From: Sphingomonadales bacterium
GTDB taxonomy: Bacteria; Pseudomonadota; Alphaproteobacteria; SMXS01
Reading direction: 5' to 3'
Length of the DNA: 44,087 nucleotides
NCBI GenBank assembly: GCA_022844405.1
Contig: JALHLV010000033.1
Span: 1-44,087 of the forward strand
Under the pieces are notes generated by a model. It saw only the letters and a list, made by a program, of their open reading frames with translations, did no database searches and was not told the DNA's origin. Below are positions 25,024 to 33,940 of the stretch, one piece after another. Every line of letters starts with the position of its first letter. The stretch's first letter is position 1. Made by a program: the position numbers and the translations under genes.

Positions 25024-25393
25024 TGCGCGTCTCCTTGTGGCTCAACTCCCGGAAGAGCACTTCCGCGTCGGCGAGCCGCTTGCGTATCAACTCCATATCC
25101 CGTTTCGGCGTTGCGACGCCCGTTTTCGACTTCTTCTGAAAGACGTGCAGCACGAACACGTAACTCCGGAAGCGGACCGTGTATACGGCACGGTAGGTGT
25201 CGCCGTCATGATCGTCCATGATCTCGACAACGCCGGCTCCCTTGAAACCCTTGAGCGGCTTGGCCTTCTCGGGCAGTTCCCCGAGTTGCGCCACGTAAAG
25301 CCCATGGCCGATCACTATGCGGACGGGGGACGGAAACGACGTCAGGTCCCGCTTGCTGCTACCGACCCAGACAATCCTGGCAGGAACTTCCAA
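25016..25393 (-). CDS. higB: HigB/RelE-like toxin (phage Gp49-like family)
   Basis: 125 aa. ARIVWVGSSKRDLTSFP, then KPLKGFKGAGVVEIMDD, TYRAVYTVRFRSYVFVLHVF and QKKSKTG are the order of motifs in RelE-superfamily Gp49-like toxins, which cleave mRNA at the ribosome. The toxin-first order and overlap with a HigA-like gene support the call. A stop lies just upstream, and no ATG or GTG start is seen, so it starts at TTG 25393, without a clear binding site; low translation of the toxin may be intended. Confidence 0.82.
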   Translation of the reverse strand: MEVPARIVWVGSSKRDLTSFPSPVRIVIGHGLYVAQLGELPEKAKPLKGFKGAGVVEIMDDHDGDTYRAVYTVRFRSYVFVLHVFQKKSKTGVATPKRDMELIRKRLADAEVLFRELSHKETRSA

Positions 25394-25428
25394 GTGGGGT
25401 CACCGCAATCCGCGTTACGAAGCCAATT

Positions 25429-25444
25429 ATGGATATATATCCAT
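25429..25444. promoter_or_regulatory. 16-bp perfect palindrome, candidate HigA operator
   Basis: ATGGATATATATCCAT is its own reverse complement and lies 36 bp upstream of the toxin TTG, in the only AT-rich patch of the region. Position and symmetry are as expected for an autoregulatory operator overlapping the higBA promoter. Confidence 0.6.
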
Positions 25445-25488
25445 TCGGCGTCAACGCCGAACCCCGCGCTGACCGTTCCTGCGGCGCT

Positions 25489-26280
25489 TCAGCCCATGAT
25501 GTTGTAGCCGGCGTCCACGTAGATCGTGCCGCCGGTAACCCGCCGTGCCGCATCCGAGGCCAGAAAGGCCGTCACGGCGCCCACATCCTCGATACCGACC
25601 AGTTGCCTCTCGGGCGCGCGCGCGGCGGCCTGTTCCATCAACTCGTCGAAGCGGTCGATGCCCGATGCGGCCCTGGTGCGGATCGGCCCCGGCGAGATGG
25701 CGTGGACCCGTATACCCTTTGGCCCGAGTTCGGCGGCGAGGTAGCGAACCGTGCTTTCGAGCGCCGCCTTGACGGGTCCCATGACGTTGTAGTGCTCCAC
25801 CACCCGCTCGGCCCCGTGATAGGTCATGGTGAAAAGCACACCCCCATCGGCCATCAGCGGTTCGGCGAGGTGCGCCATGCGGATGAAGGTGTGGCACGAG
25901 ATGTCCATCGCCATGAGGAACCCGTCCCGCGAGCAGTCCGCCAGCCGTCCATGCAAATCCTCGCGCGGCGCGAAGGCCACCGAGTGCAGCAGGAAGTCCA
26001 GACGGCCCCACCGGCGGGAAATCTCGTCGAACACCGTGTCGATCGCGCCGTCGATGCGCAGGTCGCAGGGCAGGAATATCCCGGCATCCAGTTCGTCGCG
26101 CAGCGGTTCGACGAAGGGACGCGACGCCTCGTTCAGATAGGTCAGCGCCAGGTCGGCGCCCAGCGCACGAAACGCCCGGGCGCAGCCATAGGCGATCGAA
26201 CTGGCATTGGCGATTCCCACGACCAGGCCCTTTCGCCCGTCGAGCCGGAAGGCCAGGCCGCCCTCAGCGCTGGTAGACAT
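25489..26280 (-). CDS. fabI: FabI-type enoyl-[acyl-carrier-protein] reductase
   Basis: 263 aa from ATG 26280. The FabI pattern is complete: NAD-binding GIANASSIAYGCARAF (22-37), the VAFAPREDL segment, and the catalytic Y154 and Y164 with K171 (TYHGAERVVEHYNVMGPVK), the Tyr-x6-Lys spacing special to FabI. It reduces trans-2-enoyl-ACP or enoyl-CoA with NAD(P)H. Its start lies 17 bp inside the phaC gene end, so it is translationally coupled to the PHA synthase. It may be a dedicated second FabI tied to storage or redox balance and not the housekeeping one. Confidence 0.88.
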   Translation of the reverse strand: MSTSAEGGLAFRLDGRKGLVVGIANASSIAYGCARAFRALGADLALTYLNEASRPFVEPLRDELDAGIFLPCDLRIDGAIDTVFDEISRRWGRLDFLLHSVAFAPREDLHGRLADCSRDGFLMAMDISCHTFIRMAHLAEPLMADGGVLFTMTYHGAERVVEHYNVMGPVKAALESTVRYLAAELGPKGIRVHAISPGPIRTRAASGIDRFDELMEQAAARAPERQLVGIEDVGAVTAFLASDAARRVTGGTIYVDAGYNIMG

Positions 26281-28105
26281 AGGTCCCCGGCGCGGCTTCA
26301 CGAGGCGGCAGCCCCCTTTCGGACGCACCCATGCCCGGCGGGTCGGCCAGTTCCGCCGTGCCGCGCGCGACAAGCCAGGCATGCCATTCTTCCCACCACG
26401 ACCCTTCCCGCGCGGGTGCGGCGGACGCCCAGCTGTCCGGGTCGAGATAGGGCTGCCCCGGCAGGCGTTCCATGATCTGGAAGCGGCGATGCGGGTGGCC
26501 CGGCTCGCTTATGATTCCGGCATTGTGTCCGCCGCTGGTCAGAACGAAGGTCACCGGCGTGTCGACGAACAGGGTGATCTTGTAGACGGAACGCCAGGGC
26601 GCGATATGATCCTTGGTGGTCCCCACCGCGAACACCGGCGCGCGGATGTCACCCAGGTGAATGACCTGTCCATCGACGGCGTAGCGCCCGGACGAAAGAC
26701 GGTTCTCCAGGAACAGGCCGCGCAGATATTGGGCGTGCATCAGATAGGGCATCCGCGTCTGGTCGGCGTTCCAGGCCATGAGATCGTTGGGCACCTCGCG
26801 CTCGCCCAGCACATAGGTCTTGATGATCCGGGACCACACCAGTTCATTGGACCTTAGCGCCTGGAACGCGCCCGACATCTGGGACGCCTCCAGGTAACCC
26901 CGCTCCCACATCATGTCTTCCATCAGCGTGACCTGGGACTCGTCGATGAACAGCATCAGGTCGCCCGCTTCCGTGAAGTCGGTCTGGGCAGCCAGCAGGC
27001 TGACGCTGGCCAGGCGGTCGTCGCCGTCCCTCGCCATCGTCGCGGCGGCGATGGACAGGATCGTTCCCCCCAGGCAATAGCCGCAGGCATGGACGCGCCG
27101 GGCGGGCATGATCGCCGAGATCGCATCGAGCGCCGCCATCACACCGTCGCGGCGATAGTGGTCGATGGCGACGTCGCGGTCGGCCGCGGTCGGGTTCTTC
27201 CACGAGATCATGAACACGGTGTGGCCATGCTCGACCAGATAGCGCACCAGCGAATTCCGCTGCGACAGGTCGAGGATGTAGTATTTCATGATCCAGGCGG
27301 GAACGATCAGCACCGGCTCGGCCCGGACCCTCGGGGTCTGCGGCTCGTACTGAAGCAATTCCATCAGGTCGTTGCGGTAGACGACACGCCCGGGGGTGAC
27401 ACCGACGTTCTGGCCGACGCGGAACGATTCGGTCCCGGCCGGCGGGCGCTCGTTCAGCAGGCGGTCCAGATCGTCGAGCCAGTAGGAGAACCCGCGCGCC
27501 AGGTTCTCGCCCCGCTCGTCCATGGTGCGCTTCACGATTTCCGGATTCATCCACGGCACGTTGGTCGGCGACATCATGTCGAGCATCTGTCGGGTCAGGG
27601 ACCAGACCTGCCGGGCGTGCGGCCGCGTGGTCCCCCGTGCGCCGAATACGGCGTGTTCCCACCAGCCTTCGGCGAGGCGAAAGCCCTGCTCCATGACATT
27701 GAATGGAAAGCCTGCCCATTCGGCTGCCGCGAACCGTTGGTCGACGTCCTTCGCCGGCGCGACCGGGTCGGGCGCCCCGGCGACGGCCGCCTTGGCGGCG
27801 TAGGACGCCAGCTTCAGGGCGCCGCGCGCGGCATCGGACGCGAGCGCCGCCTGGCGCCCGGGCGCCACGGAAATGTGGAACGCCCAGTCGGCAAGCGCCG
27901 AGCCGACCGACCACGGCGAAAGCCCGCTTGCCGCGCGGCCGCGCATGGCCCGCAGCAGACGATCGAGCGCCTCCAGCCTGGTCCCATCCACATAGGGCTT
28001 CATCTCCGGGCGGGGATCGGCGTGAGGATGTACCGCCGGAACGGCGCTGGACGCTGGCGCGGGGGTCGCCGCTGGGACTTGGGGGACGTTGATGAGGGTG
28101 GTCAT
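26264..28105 (-). CDS. phaC: Class I poly(R)-hydroxyalkanoate synthase
   Basis: 613 aa, usual class I length. The lipase-like box is GYCLGG with the catalytic Cys344; the matching Asp499 (KDHIAPW) and His527 (GGHNAG) are present. N-terminal landmarks PFNVMEQGFRLAEGWW and NEIVKR-like DMMSPTNVPWMNPEI are typical of class I. The enzyme polymerises (R)-3-hydroxyacyl-CoA on granule surfaces. No phaA, phaB, phaZ, phasin or phaR is nearby; the coupled gene is fabI. Start ATG 28105. A 27-bp inverted repeat lies 131 bp upstream. Confidence 0.95.
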   Translation of the reverse strand: MTTLINVPQVPAATPAPASSAVPAVHPHADPRPEMKPYVDGTRLEALDRLLRAMRGRAASGLSPWSVGSALADWAFHISVAPGRQAALASDAARGALKLASYAAKAAVAGAPDPVAPAKDVDQRFAAAEWAGFPFNVMEQGFRLAEGWWEHAVFGARGTTRPHARQVWSLTRQMLDMMSPTNVPWMNPEIVKRTMDERGENLARGFSYWLDDLDRLLNERPPAGTESFRVGQNVGVTPGRVVYRNDLMELLQYEPQTPRVRAEPVLIVPAWIMKYYILDLSQRNSLVRYLVEHGHTVFMISWKNPTAADRDVAIDHYRRDGVMAALDAISAIMPARRVHACGYCLGGTILSIAAATMARDGDDRLASVSLLAAQTDFTEAGDLMLFIDESQVTLMEDMMWERGYLEASQMSGAFQALRSNELVWSRIIKTYVLGEREVPNDLMAWNADQTRMPYLMHAQYLRGLFLENRLSSGRYAVDGQVIHLGDIRAPVFAVGTTKDHIAPWRSVYKITLFVDTPVTFVLTSGGHNAGIISEPGHPHRRFQIMERLPGQPYLDPDSWASAAPAREGSWWEEWHAWLVARGTAELADPPGMGASERGLPPREAAPGTYVYQR

Positions 28106-28236
28106 GGGCTGCTCGTTCTCCGTGCATGGCCATTCCGCGACTGGCGCATCCTTGTCTTGCTTGCTTGTCTTGATTGCGGAACTGGAGATGGCGCCAGCGC
28201 AGTCCGGCCGAGGTGCACGAATGCTATGGAAGCGCT

Positions 28237-28263
28237 GTTACGATGGCGTGACGCGCTCGTAAC
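28237..28263. promoter_or_regulatory. Inverted repeat GTTACGA-N13-TCGTAAC in the phaC upstream region
   Basis: Seven-base arms are perfect, and the spacer holds a smaller repeat GCGTGACGC. It lies in the 295-bp gap between the divergent phaC and Rrf2 genes, 131 bp before the phaC start. The rest of the gap shows only a short GATGATTTCATC palindrome (about 28280) and the Rrf2 promoter. It could be an operator for phaC; the regulator is unknown. Confidence 0.4.
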
Positions 28264-28349
28264 GCCGTATGCGACGAGACGATGATTTCATCACGCGGCG
28301 AATAAAGGGGCGCTGCAGGACGCAACAAGCCGAATATGCAACGCAACCC

Positions 28350-28377
28350 TTGACGGCTGCGGTTTACAGCTTATTGT
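28350..28377 (+). promoter_or_regulatory. Candidate promoter of the Rrf2 gene
   Basis: TTGACG at 28350-28355 and TATTGT at 28372-28377 with a 16-bp spacer. The shared motif at 28376-28394 overlaps its -10 end and start site, as expected for autorepression. Confidence 0.5.
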
Positions 28378-28394
28378 CTAGTGATCCTATCGGA
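28376..28394 (+). promoter_or_regulatory. Candidate Rrf2 operator, copy 1 (rrf2)
   Basis: GTCTAGTGATCCTATCGGA, ending 6 bp before the Rrf2 ATG. The core TCCTATCGGA is nearly palindromic (TCC-N4-GGA). It matches copy 2 at 15 of 19 and copy 3 at 16 of 19 positions. Confidence 0.6.
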
Positions 28395-28400
28395 AAATAA

Positions 28401-28850
28401 ATGCTCTCGCAAAAAGCCAAATATGCCCTGAAGGCGCTGCTCGTCCTGTCCGAGCGGCCGCCCGACATTCCCGTCCAGGTCGTCGAGCTGGCGGAAGAGG
28501 GCAATATCCCGCGCAAATTCCTCGAACTGATCATGCTGGAGCTGAAGAAGCACGGCGTCGTCCACAGCCAGCGCGGCAAGCATGGCGGCTATATGCTGGC
28601 CCAGCAGCCGTCGGAAATCAGCTTCGGCCAGATCGTCCGCGCCATGGACGGCCCGCTCGCGCCGATCCCCTGCGCCAGCCTCACCGGCTACCGCAAATGC
28701 GCCGACTGCGTCAACGAGGGCACCTGCGCGGTCCGCATCATGATGCGCCGAGTCCGCGACGCCGCAGCCCAGATTCTCGATGGCACCTATCTGTCCGACA
28801 TGTCCTCGAAGGACGTGGAAGCCCTTGCAGATCAGCTACTTATGGCCTGA
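28401..28850 (+). CDS. Rrf2 family transcriptional regulator with Fe-S type cysteines
   Basis: 149 aa. The winged helix-turn-helix runs from MLSQKAKYALKALLVLSE through IPRKFLELIMLELKKHGVV to SQRGKHGGYMLA. The C-terminal half has C91, C100, C103 and C109, a spacing close to the cluster loop of IscR-like regulators, so it may bind an Fe-S cluster or sense thiol state. It sits directly upstream of sulfate uptake genes in the same direction, and the same near-palindrome stands before it, sbp and cysT. It is probably a repressor of sulfate assimilation, in the manner of CymR, instead of CysB; this is inference from context. Confidence 0.9.
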   Translation: MLSQKAKYALKALLVLSERPPDIPVQVVELAEEGNIPRKFLELIMLELKKHGVVHSQRGKHGGYMLAQQPSEISFGQIVRAMDGPLAPIPCASLTGYRKCADCVNEGTCAVRIMMRRVRDAAAQILDGTYLSDMSSKDVEALADQLLMA

Positions 28851-28869
28851 GCATTTTTTTGTTGAAATA

Positions 28870-28888
28870 GTCTAGTATTTCTATAGGA
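28870..28888 (+). promoter_or_regulatory. Candidate Rrf2 operator, copy 2 (sbp)
   Basis: GTCTAGTATTTCTATAGGA, 32 bp before the sbp ATG, in an AT-rich stretch (a run of seven T precedes it). It shares GTCTAGT-N4-CTAT-N-GGA with copy 1. Confidence 0.55.
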
Positions 28889-28920
28889 GTTGTCTATCTG
28901 GTTTGTCAGGGAGTAGCCCA

Positions 28921-29931
28921 ATGAGTATCCGCGCAACCGCCTTGGCCTTGGCCGTGGCCATCGGAACCGCCACGTCCCCGGCGCTGGCCAAGGACGTCAC
29001 CCTGCTCAACGTGTCGTATGACCCGACCCGCGAGTTCTACAAGGACTACAACGCCTCGTTCGCGAAAGTCTGGAAGGCCCAGACCGGTGGCACGGTCACC
29101 GTCGATCAGTCCCATGGTGGCTCGGGCAAGCAGGCCCGCGCCGTGATCGATGGCCTTGCCGCCGACGTGGTGACGCTGGCGCTCGAAGGAGACATCGATG
29201 AGATCGCCAAGGGCACCCGGAAGATTCCGGCCAACTGGGTGCAGGCGCTGCCGAACCATTCCAGCCCCTACATCTCGACCATCGTTTTCTTGGTCCGCAA
29301 GGGCAACCCCAAGAAGATCAAGGACTGGGACGACCTGATCAAGCCCAGGATCCAGGTCATCACGTCGAACCCGAAGACCTCGGGCGGCGCCCGCTGGAAC
29401 CTGCTGGCTGCCTATGCCTACGGGCAGAAGAAGTACGGCAGCGAAGCTGCGGCGAGGGATTTCGTCACCAAGCTCTACCGCAACGTGCCCGTGCTGGACA
29501 CCGGCGCCCGCGGCTCGACGACCACCTTCGTCCAGCGCGGCATCGGCGACGTGCTGCTGGCCTGGGAGAACGAGGCGTTCCTCGCGATCGAGGAACTGGG
29601 TCCGGACAAGTTCGAGATCGTCACGCCCAGCCTCAGCATCCTCGCCGAGCCCAGCGTGGCGGTCGTAGAGGGCAACGCCAAGAGCCGCGGCACTACCGCG
29701 GTCGCCAGGGCGTATCTCGAAAATCTCTACACCCCGGCGAGCCAGAAGCTGATCGCCCAGCACTTTTATCGCCCCGCCAGGCCCGAAACCGTCGATCCGG
29801 CGATGCTGAAGCGATTCGGCAAGCTGGAACTCGTCAACATCCGCGACCACTTCGGCGGATGGGCCAAGGCGCAGTCCAAATTCTTCGGCGACGGCGGCCT
29901 CTTCGACCAGATCTACAAGCCCGGCCGCTGA
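28921..29931 (+). CDS. sbp: Sulfate/thiosulfate ABC transporter substrate-binding protein
   Basis: 336 aa from ATG 28921, after GGGAG; an in-frame TTG at 28903 is less likely. The signal peptide (about 1-23, ending ALA) sends it to the periplasm. Sulfate-binding landmarks are [23 protein letters not shown] and [12 protein letters not shown]. It captures sulfate and delivers it to CysT/CysW. A 377-bp gap separates it from cysT, with its own operator copy, so the permease genes have a second promoter. Confidence 0.95.
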   Translation: MSIRATALALAVAIGTATSPALAKDVTLLNVSYDPTREFYKDYNASFAKVWKAQTGGTVTVDQSHGGSGKQARAVIDGLAADVVTLALEGDIDEIAKGTRKIPANWVQALPNHSSPYISTIVFLVRKGNPKKIKDWDDLIKPRIQVITSNPKTSGGARWNLLAAYAYGQKKYGSEAAARDFVTKLYRNVPVLDTGARGSTTTFVQRGIGDVLLAWENEAFLAIEELGPDKFEIVTPSLSILAEPSVAVVEGNAKSRGTTAVARAYLENLYTPASQKLIAQHFYRPARPETVDPAMLKRFGKLELVNIRDHFGGWAKAQSKFFGDGGLFDQIYKPGR

Positions 29932-30308
29932 CATGATCCGGGGCGGCGGCTGTGCGCTCCGCTTCGGGGAGAACGGGCAACGACCGGCGCCGGCAAGGGG
30001 CGGCCCAACCATGCCGGATGGGCCGTCTCGCTTTCTCCCCTGATCGAGGAACCGCGGTGGTTCCGATTCGTTCGGGGATGTGGCAGGCTGGGCACCGGAG
30101 GAAGCTTGGCCAGCGCTTCCGACCCGCGCATGGGGCCGCCCGCACCATGCCGCGCGTTCCAACCGTGGGAGACAGGACGGATGGAAAATTCGTGATGCCG
30201 CCGCATTCACTCTGGTAATCCTATCGGACTTATAGTTTAAATTCGCCACCCGGGTTACCACACGGGTTTTCGTCCGCCCGATCACGCAGTCAGGAAATTC
30301 TCAGGCCC
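29932..30308. other. 377-bp gap between sbp and cysT
   Basis: No supported gene. It holds a hairpin GGCGGCCCA (29999-30007) facing TGGGCCGTC (30019-30027), with a pyrimidine-rich tail, possibly the sbp terminator, and the third operator copy (30210-30228) followed by an AT-rich patch (TTATAGTTTAAATTC) that may be the cysT promoter. Confidence 0.6.
30210..30228 (+). promoter_or_regulatory. Candidate Rrf2 operator, copy 3 (cysT)
   Basis: CTCTGGTAATCCTATCGGA; its last ten bases TCCTATCGGA are identical to copy 1. It lies 80 bp before the cysT ATG, beside an AT-rich patch. Confidence 0.6.
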
Positions 30309-31151
30309 ATGGCGTCCGCCGGTTCAAGGGGTAAACGACGGGTCATCCCAGGCTTCGGGATATCGCTCGGTTTCACCATCGTTTATCTCGGGCTCATCGT
30401 GCTGATTCCGCTCGCCGGACTGGTGCTGAGAAGCGCCGGGCTGGGCTGGAGCGAGCTCTACCGCATCGCCACCGACCTGCGCACCGTCAACGCCATCTGG
30501 CTGAGCGTGTGGACCGCGTTCATCGCCGCCACCATCAACGTGCCGTTCGGCGTGCTGGTCGCCTGGGTGATGGTGCGCTACCGGTTCCCCGGCCGGCGCA
30601 TCCTCGACGCCGCCGTCGATCTGCCCTTCGCGCTGCCGACCGCGGTGGCCGGCATCGCCCTGACGGCGCTCTATGCGCCGAACGGCTGGGTCGGCGCCTA
30701 TCTGGAGGAGTGGGGCATCAAGGCCGCCTACACGCCGCTCGGCATCGTCATCGCCCTGACCTTCATCGGCCTGCCCTTCGTGGTCCGCACCGTCCAGCCG
30801 CTGATGGAGGACATCGACAAAGAGGTCGAGGAAGCCGCCGCGACGCTCGGCGCGGGCCGTTTCCAGACCGTCCGCCGGGTGATCCTGCCGGCGATCCTGC
30901 CCGCCGTGATCACCGGTTTCGCGCTCGCCTTCGCGCGGGCGATCGGCGAGTACGGCTCGGTCGTGTTCATCGCCGGCAACATCCCCTACGTGTCGGAGAT
31001 CGCCCCGCTGCTGATCATCATCCGGCTGGAAGAGTACAACTATGCCGGCGCCACCACGGTGGCGACGCTGATGCTGCTGATCTCGTTCACCCTGCTGATC
31101 GTGATCAACGCCATCCAGGCCATGACACGGCGGAGATACGGCAGTGGCTAG
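30309..31151 (+). CDS. cysT: Sulfate ABC transporter permease CysT
   Basis: 280 aa, six membrane helices. The cytoplasmic coupling loop is present: [20 protein letters not shown] followed by [23 protein letters not shown] and [15 protein letters not shown] are CysT/CysW hallmarks. It forms the channel heterodimer with CysW. cysW starts at GTG 31144, 8 bp inside its end. Start ATG 30309. Confidence 0.94.
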   Translation: MASAGSRGKRRVIPGFGISLGFTIVYLGLIVLIPLAGLVLRSAGLGWSELYRIATDLRTVNAIWLSVWTAFIAATINVPFGVLVAWVMVRYRFPGRRILDAAVDLPFALPTAVAGIALTALYAPNGWVGAYLEEWGIKAAYTPLGIVIALTFIGLPFVVRTVQPLMEDIDKEVEEAAATLGAGRFQTVRRVILPAILPAVITGFALAFARAIGEYGSVVFIAGNIPYVSEIAPLLIIIRLEEYNYAGATTVATLMLLISFTLLIVINAIQAMTRRRYGSG

Positions 31152-32016
31152 CCTGTTCAGCCGCGCCCCCATCGGCCAGCGCAGTGCCGTCAACGAGGGC
31201 GCGCTCACCCGCATCGCGCTGGTGCTGACCGCCGTCGTCTTCCTGGCACTGTTCCTGATCATGCCGCTGGTGCTGGTGTTCGTCGAGGCGTTCCGCCAGG
31301 GTGCCGGCGCCTATCTCGAGGCGCTGAAGGAACCGGACGCGCTGTCGGCCATGCGGCTGACCGTGACCGTCGCGATCATCGCCGTGCCGCTCAACGTGGT
31401 GTTCGGCCTGGCCGCGTCCTGGGCCATCGCCAAGTTCGAGTTCCGCGGCAAGAACCTGCTGATCTCGCTGATCGACCTGCCGTTCTCGATCTCGCCGGTA
31501 ATCTCCGGCCTGGTCTGGGTGCTGCTGTTCGGCTCCCATTCGGTGCTGAGCCCATGGCTCCAGGCCCACGACATCCAGATCCTGTTCGCGCTGCCCGGCC
31601 TGGTGCTCGCCACCATGTTCGTCACCTTCCCCTTCGTCGCCCGCGAACTGATTCCGCTGATGCAGGAACAGGGCACCACCGACGAGGAGGCCTCGCTGAG
31701 CCTGGGCGCCAGCGGCCTGCAGACCTTCTGGCACGTCACCCTGCCCAACGTCCGCTGGGCGCTGGTCTACGGCGTGCTGCTGTGCACCGCGCGCGCCATC
31801 GGCGAGTTCGGCGCGGTTTCGGTCGTGTCGGGTCACATAAGGGGCAAGACCAACACCCTGCCGCTCCATGTGGAGATTCTCTACAATGAATACAGTTTCG
31901 TCGGCGCCTTCGCGGTCGCTTCCGTCCTCGCCCTCCTTGCTCTCGTCACACTCGGAATCAAGGCTGTCCTCGAGTGGCGTTACGGCAACCAGCTCGCCTC
32001 AGGCCACCGGCACTAG
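31144..32016 (+). CDS. cysW: Sulfate ABC transporter permease CysW
   Basis: 290 aa starting at GTG 31144, overlapping cysT by 8 bp. Six helices, the coupling loop [38 protein letters not shown] and [16 protein letters not shown]. The latter motif and [13 protein letters not shown] are characteristic of CysW. It pairs with CysT and CysA, and cysA follows 10 bp downstream. Confidence 0.94.
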   Translation: MASLFSRAPIGQRSAVNEGALTRIALVLTAVVFLALFLIMPLVLVFVEAFRQGAGAYLEALKEPDALSAMRLTVTVAIIAVPLNVVFGLAASWAIAKFEFRGKNLLISLIDLPFSISPVISGLVWVLLFGSHSVLSPWLQAHDIQILFALPGLVLATMFVTFPFVARELIPLMQEQGTTDEEASLSLGASGLQTFWHVTLPNVRWALVYGVLLCTARAIGEFGAVSVVSGHIRGKTNTLPLHVEILYNEYSFVGAFAVASVLALLALVTLGIKAVLEWRYGNQLASGHRH

Positions 32017-32026
32017 GAGCTCCAGC

Positions 32027-33103
32027 GTGCGTATTTCGATCAGGAACGTGACCAAGCAGTTCGACCGGTTCCCGGCGCTGGGCGGCGTGTCGCTGGAAAT
32101 CGGCTCGGGCGAGCTGGTGGCGCTGCTGGGTCCGTCGGGTTCGGGCAAGACCACGCTGCTGCGCTCCATCGCCGGCCTGGAGCACCCGTCGTCGGGACAG
32201 ATCCTGTTCGACGGCGAGGATGTGTCCAACCTGTCGGTGGGCCAGCGCCGGATCGGCTTCGCGTTCCAGTCCTATGCCCTGTTCCGCCACATGACGGTGC
32301 TGAGCAACGTGTCGTTCGGCCTGAAGGTGCGGCCGCGCAAGACCCGGCCCAGCCGCGCCGAAATCCGCGCCCGCGCGCTCGAACTGCTCGATCTGGTGCA
32401 GCTCGGCGGTCTCGAGGGCCGGTTCCCGTCGCAGCTCTCCGGGGGCCAGCGGCAGCGCGTGGCGCTGGCCCGCGCGCTGGCCATCGAGCCGCGCGTGCTG
32501 CTGCTCGACGAGCCGTTCGGCGCCCTCGACGCCAAGGTCCGCAAGGAGCTGCGCCGCTGGCTGCGCCAGCTTCACGACCGGTTGGGGCTGACCACCATCT
32601 TCGTCACCCACGATCAGGAGGAAGCGCTGGAGCTGGCCGACCGCGTCGTGGTGATGAACAAGGGCGAGATCGAGCAGGCCGGCACGCCGGTCGAGGTCTA
32701 TGACGATCCCGCGACCGCCTTCGTCAGCGAGTTCCTCGGCACCGTGAACACCTTCCAGACGACGCTGAACGACGGCATCGCCGAGGTGCTGGGCACCGAG
32801 TTCCCGGTCGCCGACGCCGATCCGGGCGAAGGCCCGCAGCGCCGCCACGGCCCGGCCATTGCCTATGTCCGCACCCACGAGATCGAGCTGCTGTCGCGCG
32901 AGCGCGCCGAGGGCATCCCCGCCATCGTCCGCGCCGTGTTCCCGTTCGGCGGCGCCATCCGCGTCGAGCTGGCCGTCGAGGGCTACGACATGCCGATCCA
33001 GGTCGAGGTGCCGCGCGCCTTCTTCGAGGCCGGCGAGGTCCAGGTCAATTCGGGCCTGTTCATCCGCGCCACCAACGCCCGCGTATTCCCGCAATACAAC
33101 TAG
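32027..33103 (+). CDS. cysA: Sulfate/thiosulfate import ATP-binding protein CysA
   Basis: 358 aa from GTG 32027, preceded by AGGAG at 6 bp. Walker [10 protein letters not shown] (about 35-43), signature LSGGQRQR, Walker [10 protein letters not shown] and the H-loop FVTHDQEEA are intact. The C-terminal third (about 235-358) is the TOBE-type regulatory domain ([14 protein letters not shown]). It powers the CysTW channel. Last gene of the sulfate locus. Confidence 0.95.
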   Translation: MRISIRNVTKQFDRFPALGGVSLEIGSGELVALLGPSGSGKTTLLRSIAGLEHPSSGQILFDGEDVSNLSVGQRRIGFAFQSYALFRHMTVLSNVSFGLKVRPRKTRPSRAEIRARALELLDLVQLGGLEGRFPSQLSGGQRQRVALARALAIEPRVLLLDEPFGALDAKVRKELRRWLRQLHDRLGLTTIFVTHDQEEALELADRVVVMNKGEIEQAGTPVEVYDDPATAFVSEFLGTVNTFQTTLNDGIAEVLGTEFPVADADPGEGPQRRHGPAIAYVRTHEIELLSRERAEGIPAIVRAVFPFGGAIRVELAVEGYDMPIQVEVPRAFFEAGEVQVNSGLFIRATNARVFPQYN

Positions 33104-33166
33104 GCGGCGAGGCGTAGCCTTCGGCGCGAACGCTGCTATCATCCGCCCTGAACAGGGAGGATCAGC

Positions 33167-33925
33167 ATGTCACTCAAGGGACGGGTCGCCATCGTCACGG
33201 GCGGCAACCGGGGCATCGGCAAGGGGATCGCGCTGGGTCTGGCGCAGGACGGCGCCGATCTGGCCATCAACTACCGGGGCAACGAGGACGAGGCGCGCAA
33301 GACGCTGGACGAAGTCCGGGCGCTGGGCGTCCGCGCCGAGATCTACCAGGCCAGCGTCGACGACTACACCGCGGTGCGGGACATGGTGGCGAAGGTCGCC
33401 GCCGACTTCGGCCAGATCGACATCCTGGTCAACAACGCCGGCATCGCCAGCAAGGGCCGCTCGGTGGCCGACACCGACCCTGACGAGTTCGAGCGCGTAG
33501 TGCGCACCCACGCCTTCGGCACGTTCTACGCCACCCATGAGGTAATCCCGCACCTGCGCAAGCGGCCGCGCGGCGACATCATCATGGTGTCCTCTGCCGC
33601 GACGCGGCGCTGGATGGCCAACGGCGCGCCCTACAATGTCGGCAAGGCCAGCATCGAGGCCATCGCCTTCGGCGTCGCCAAGGAAGAGCGCGCCAACAAC
33701 ATCCGCGTCAACGTGGTCGCCCCCGGCGTGGTCGAGACCGACATGGGACGGCGCCTGTTGAAGGCCCGCGGCATCGCCGATCCGCGTGACGCCGACGCCG
33801 ACGCGCCGTTCGGGCGTGTGTGTCAGCCCGAGGACCTGTCGAATGTTGTGCGGTGGCTGGTGTCGGAGCAGAACAGCTACGTCACCGGCGAGCGGATTTA
33901 TGTGGATGGGTTGGCGGGGGTCTGA
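33167..33925 (+). CDS. SDR family oxidoreductase (FabG-like)
   Basis: 252 aa classical SDR: TGGNRGIGKG (11-20), NNAG (89-92), catalytic S143, Y156 and K160 (APYNVGK), then NVVAPGVVETDMG. It reduces or oxidises a carbonyl/alcohol with NAD(P)H. A very strong AGGGAGGA binding site precedes the ATG. It follows cysA by 63 bp on the same strand; no functional link to sulfate is obvious. The 3' end is followed by a palindrome and hicAB. Confidence 0.92.
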   Translation: MSLKGRVAIVTGGNRGIGKGIALGLAQDGADLAINYRGNEDEARKTLDEVRALGVRAEIYQASVDDYTAVRDMVAKVAADFGQIDILVNNAGIASKGRSVADTDPDEFERVVRTHAFGTFYATHEVIPHLRKRPRGDIIMVSSAATRRWMANGAPYNVGKASIEAIAFGVAKEERANNIRVNVVAPGVVETDMGRRLLKARGIADPRDADADAPFGRVCQPEDLSNVVRWLVSEQNSYVTGERIYVDGLAGV

Positions 33926-33940
33926 CTTGGCGGCATCATC

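Noticed and set aside
26844-28133. 429-codon minus-strand frame overlapping phaC
   Set aside because: Same strand but other frame, Arg/Pro/Ala-rich; phaC has the full catalytic motif set in its own frame.
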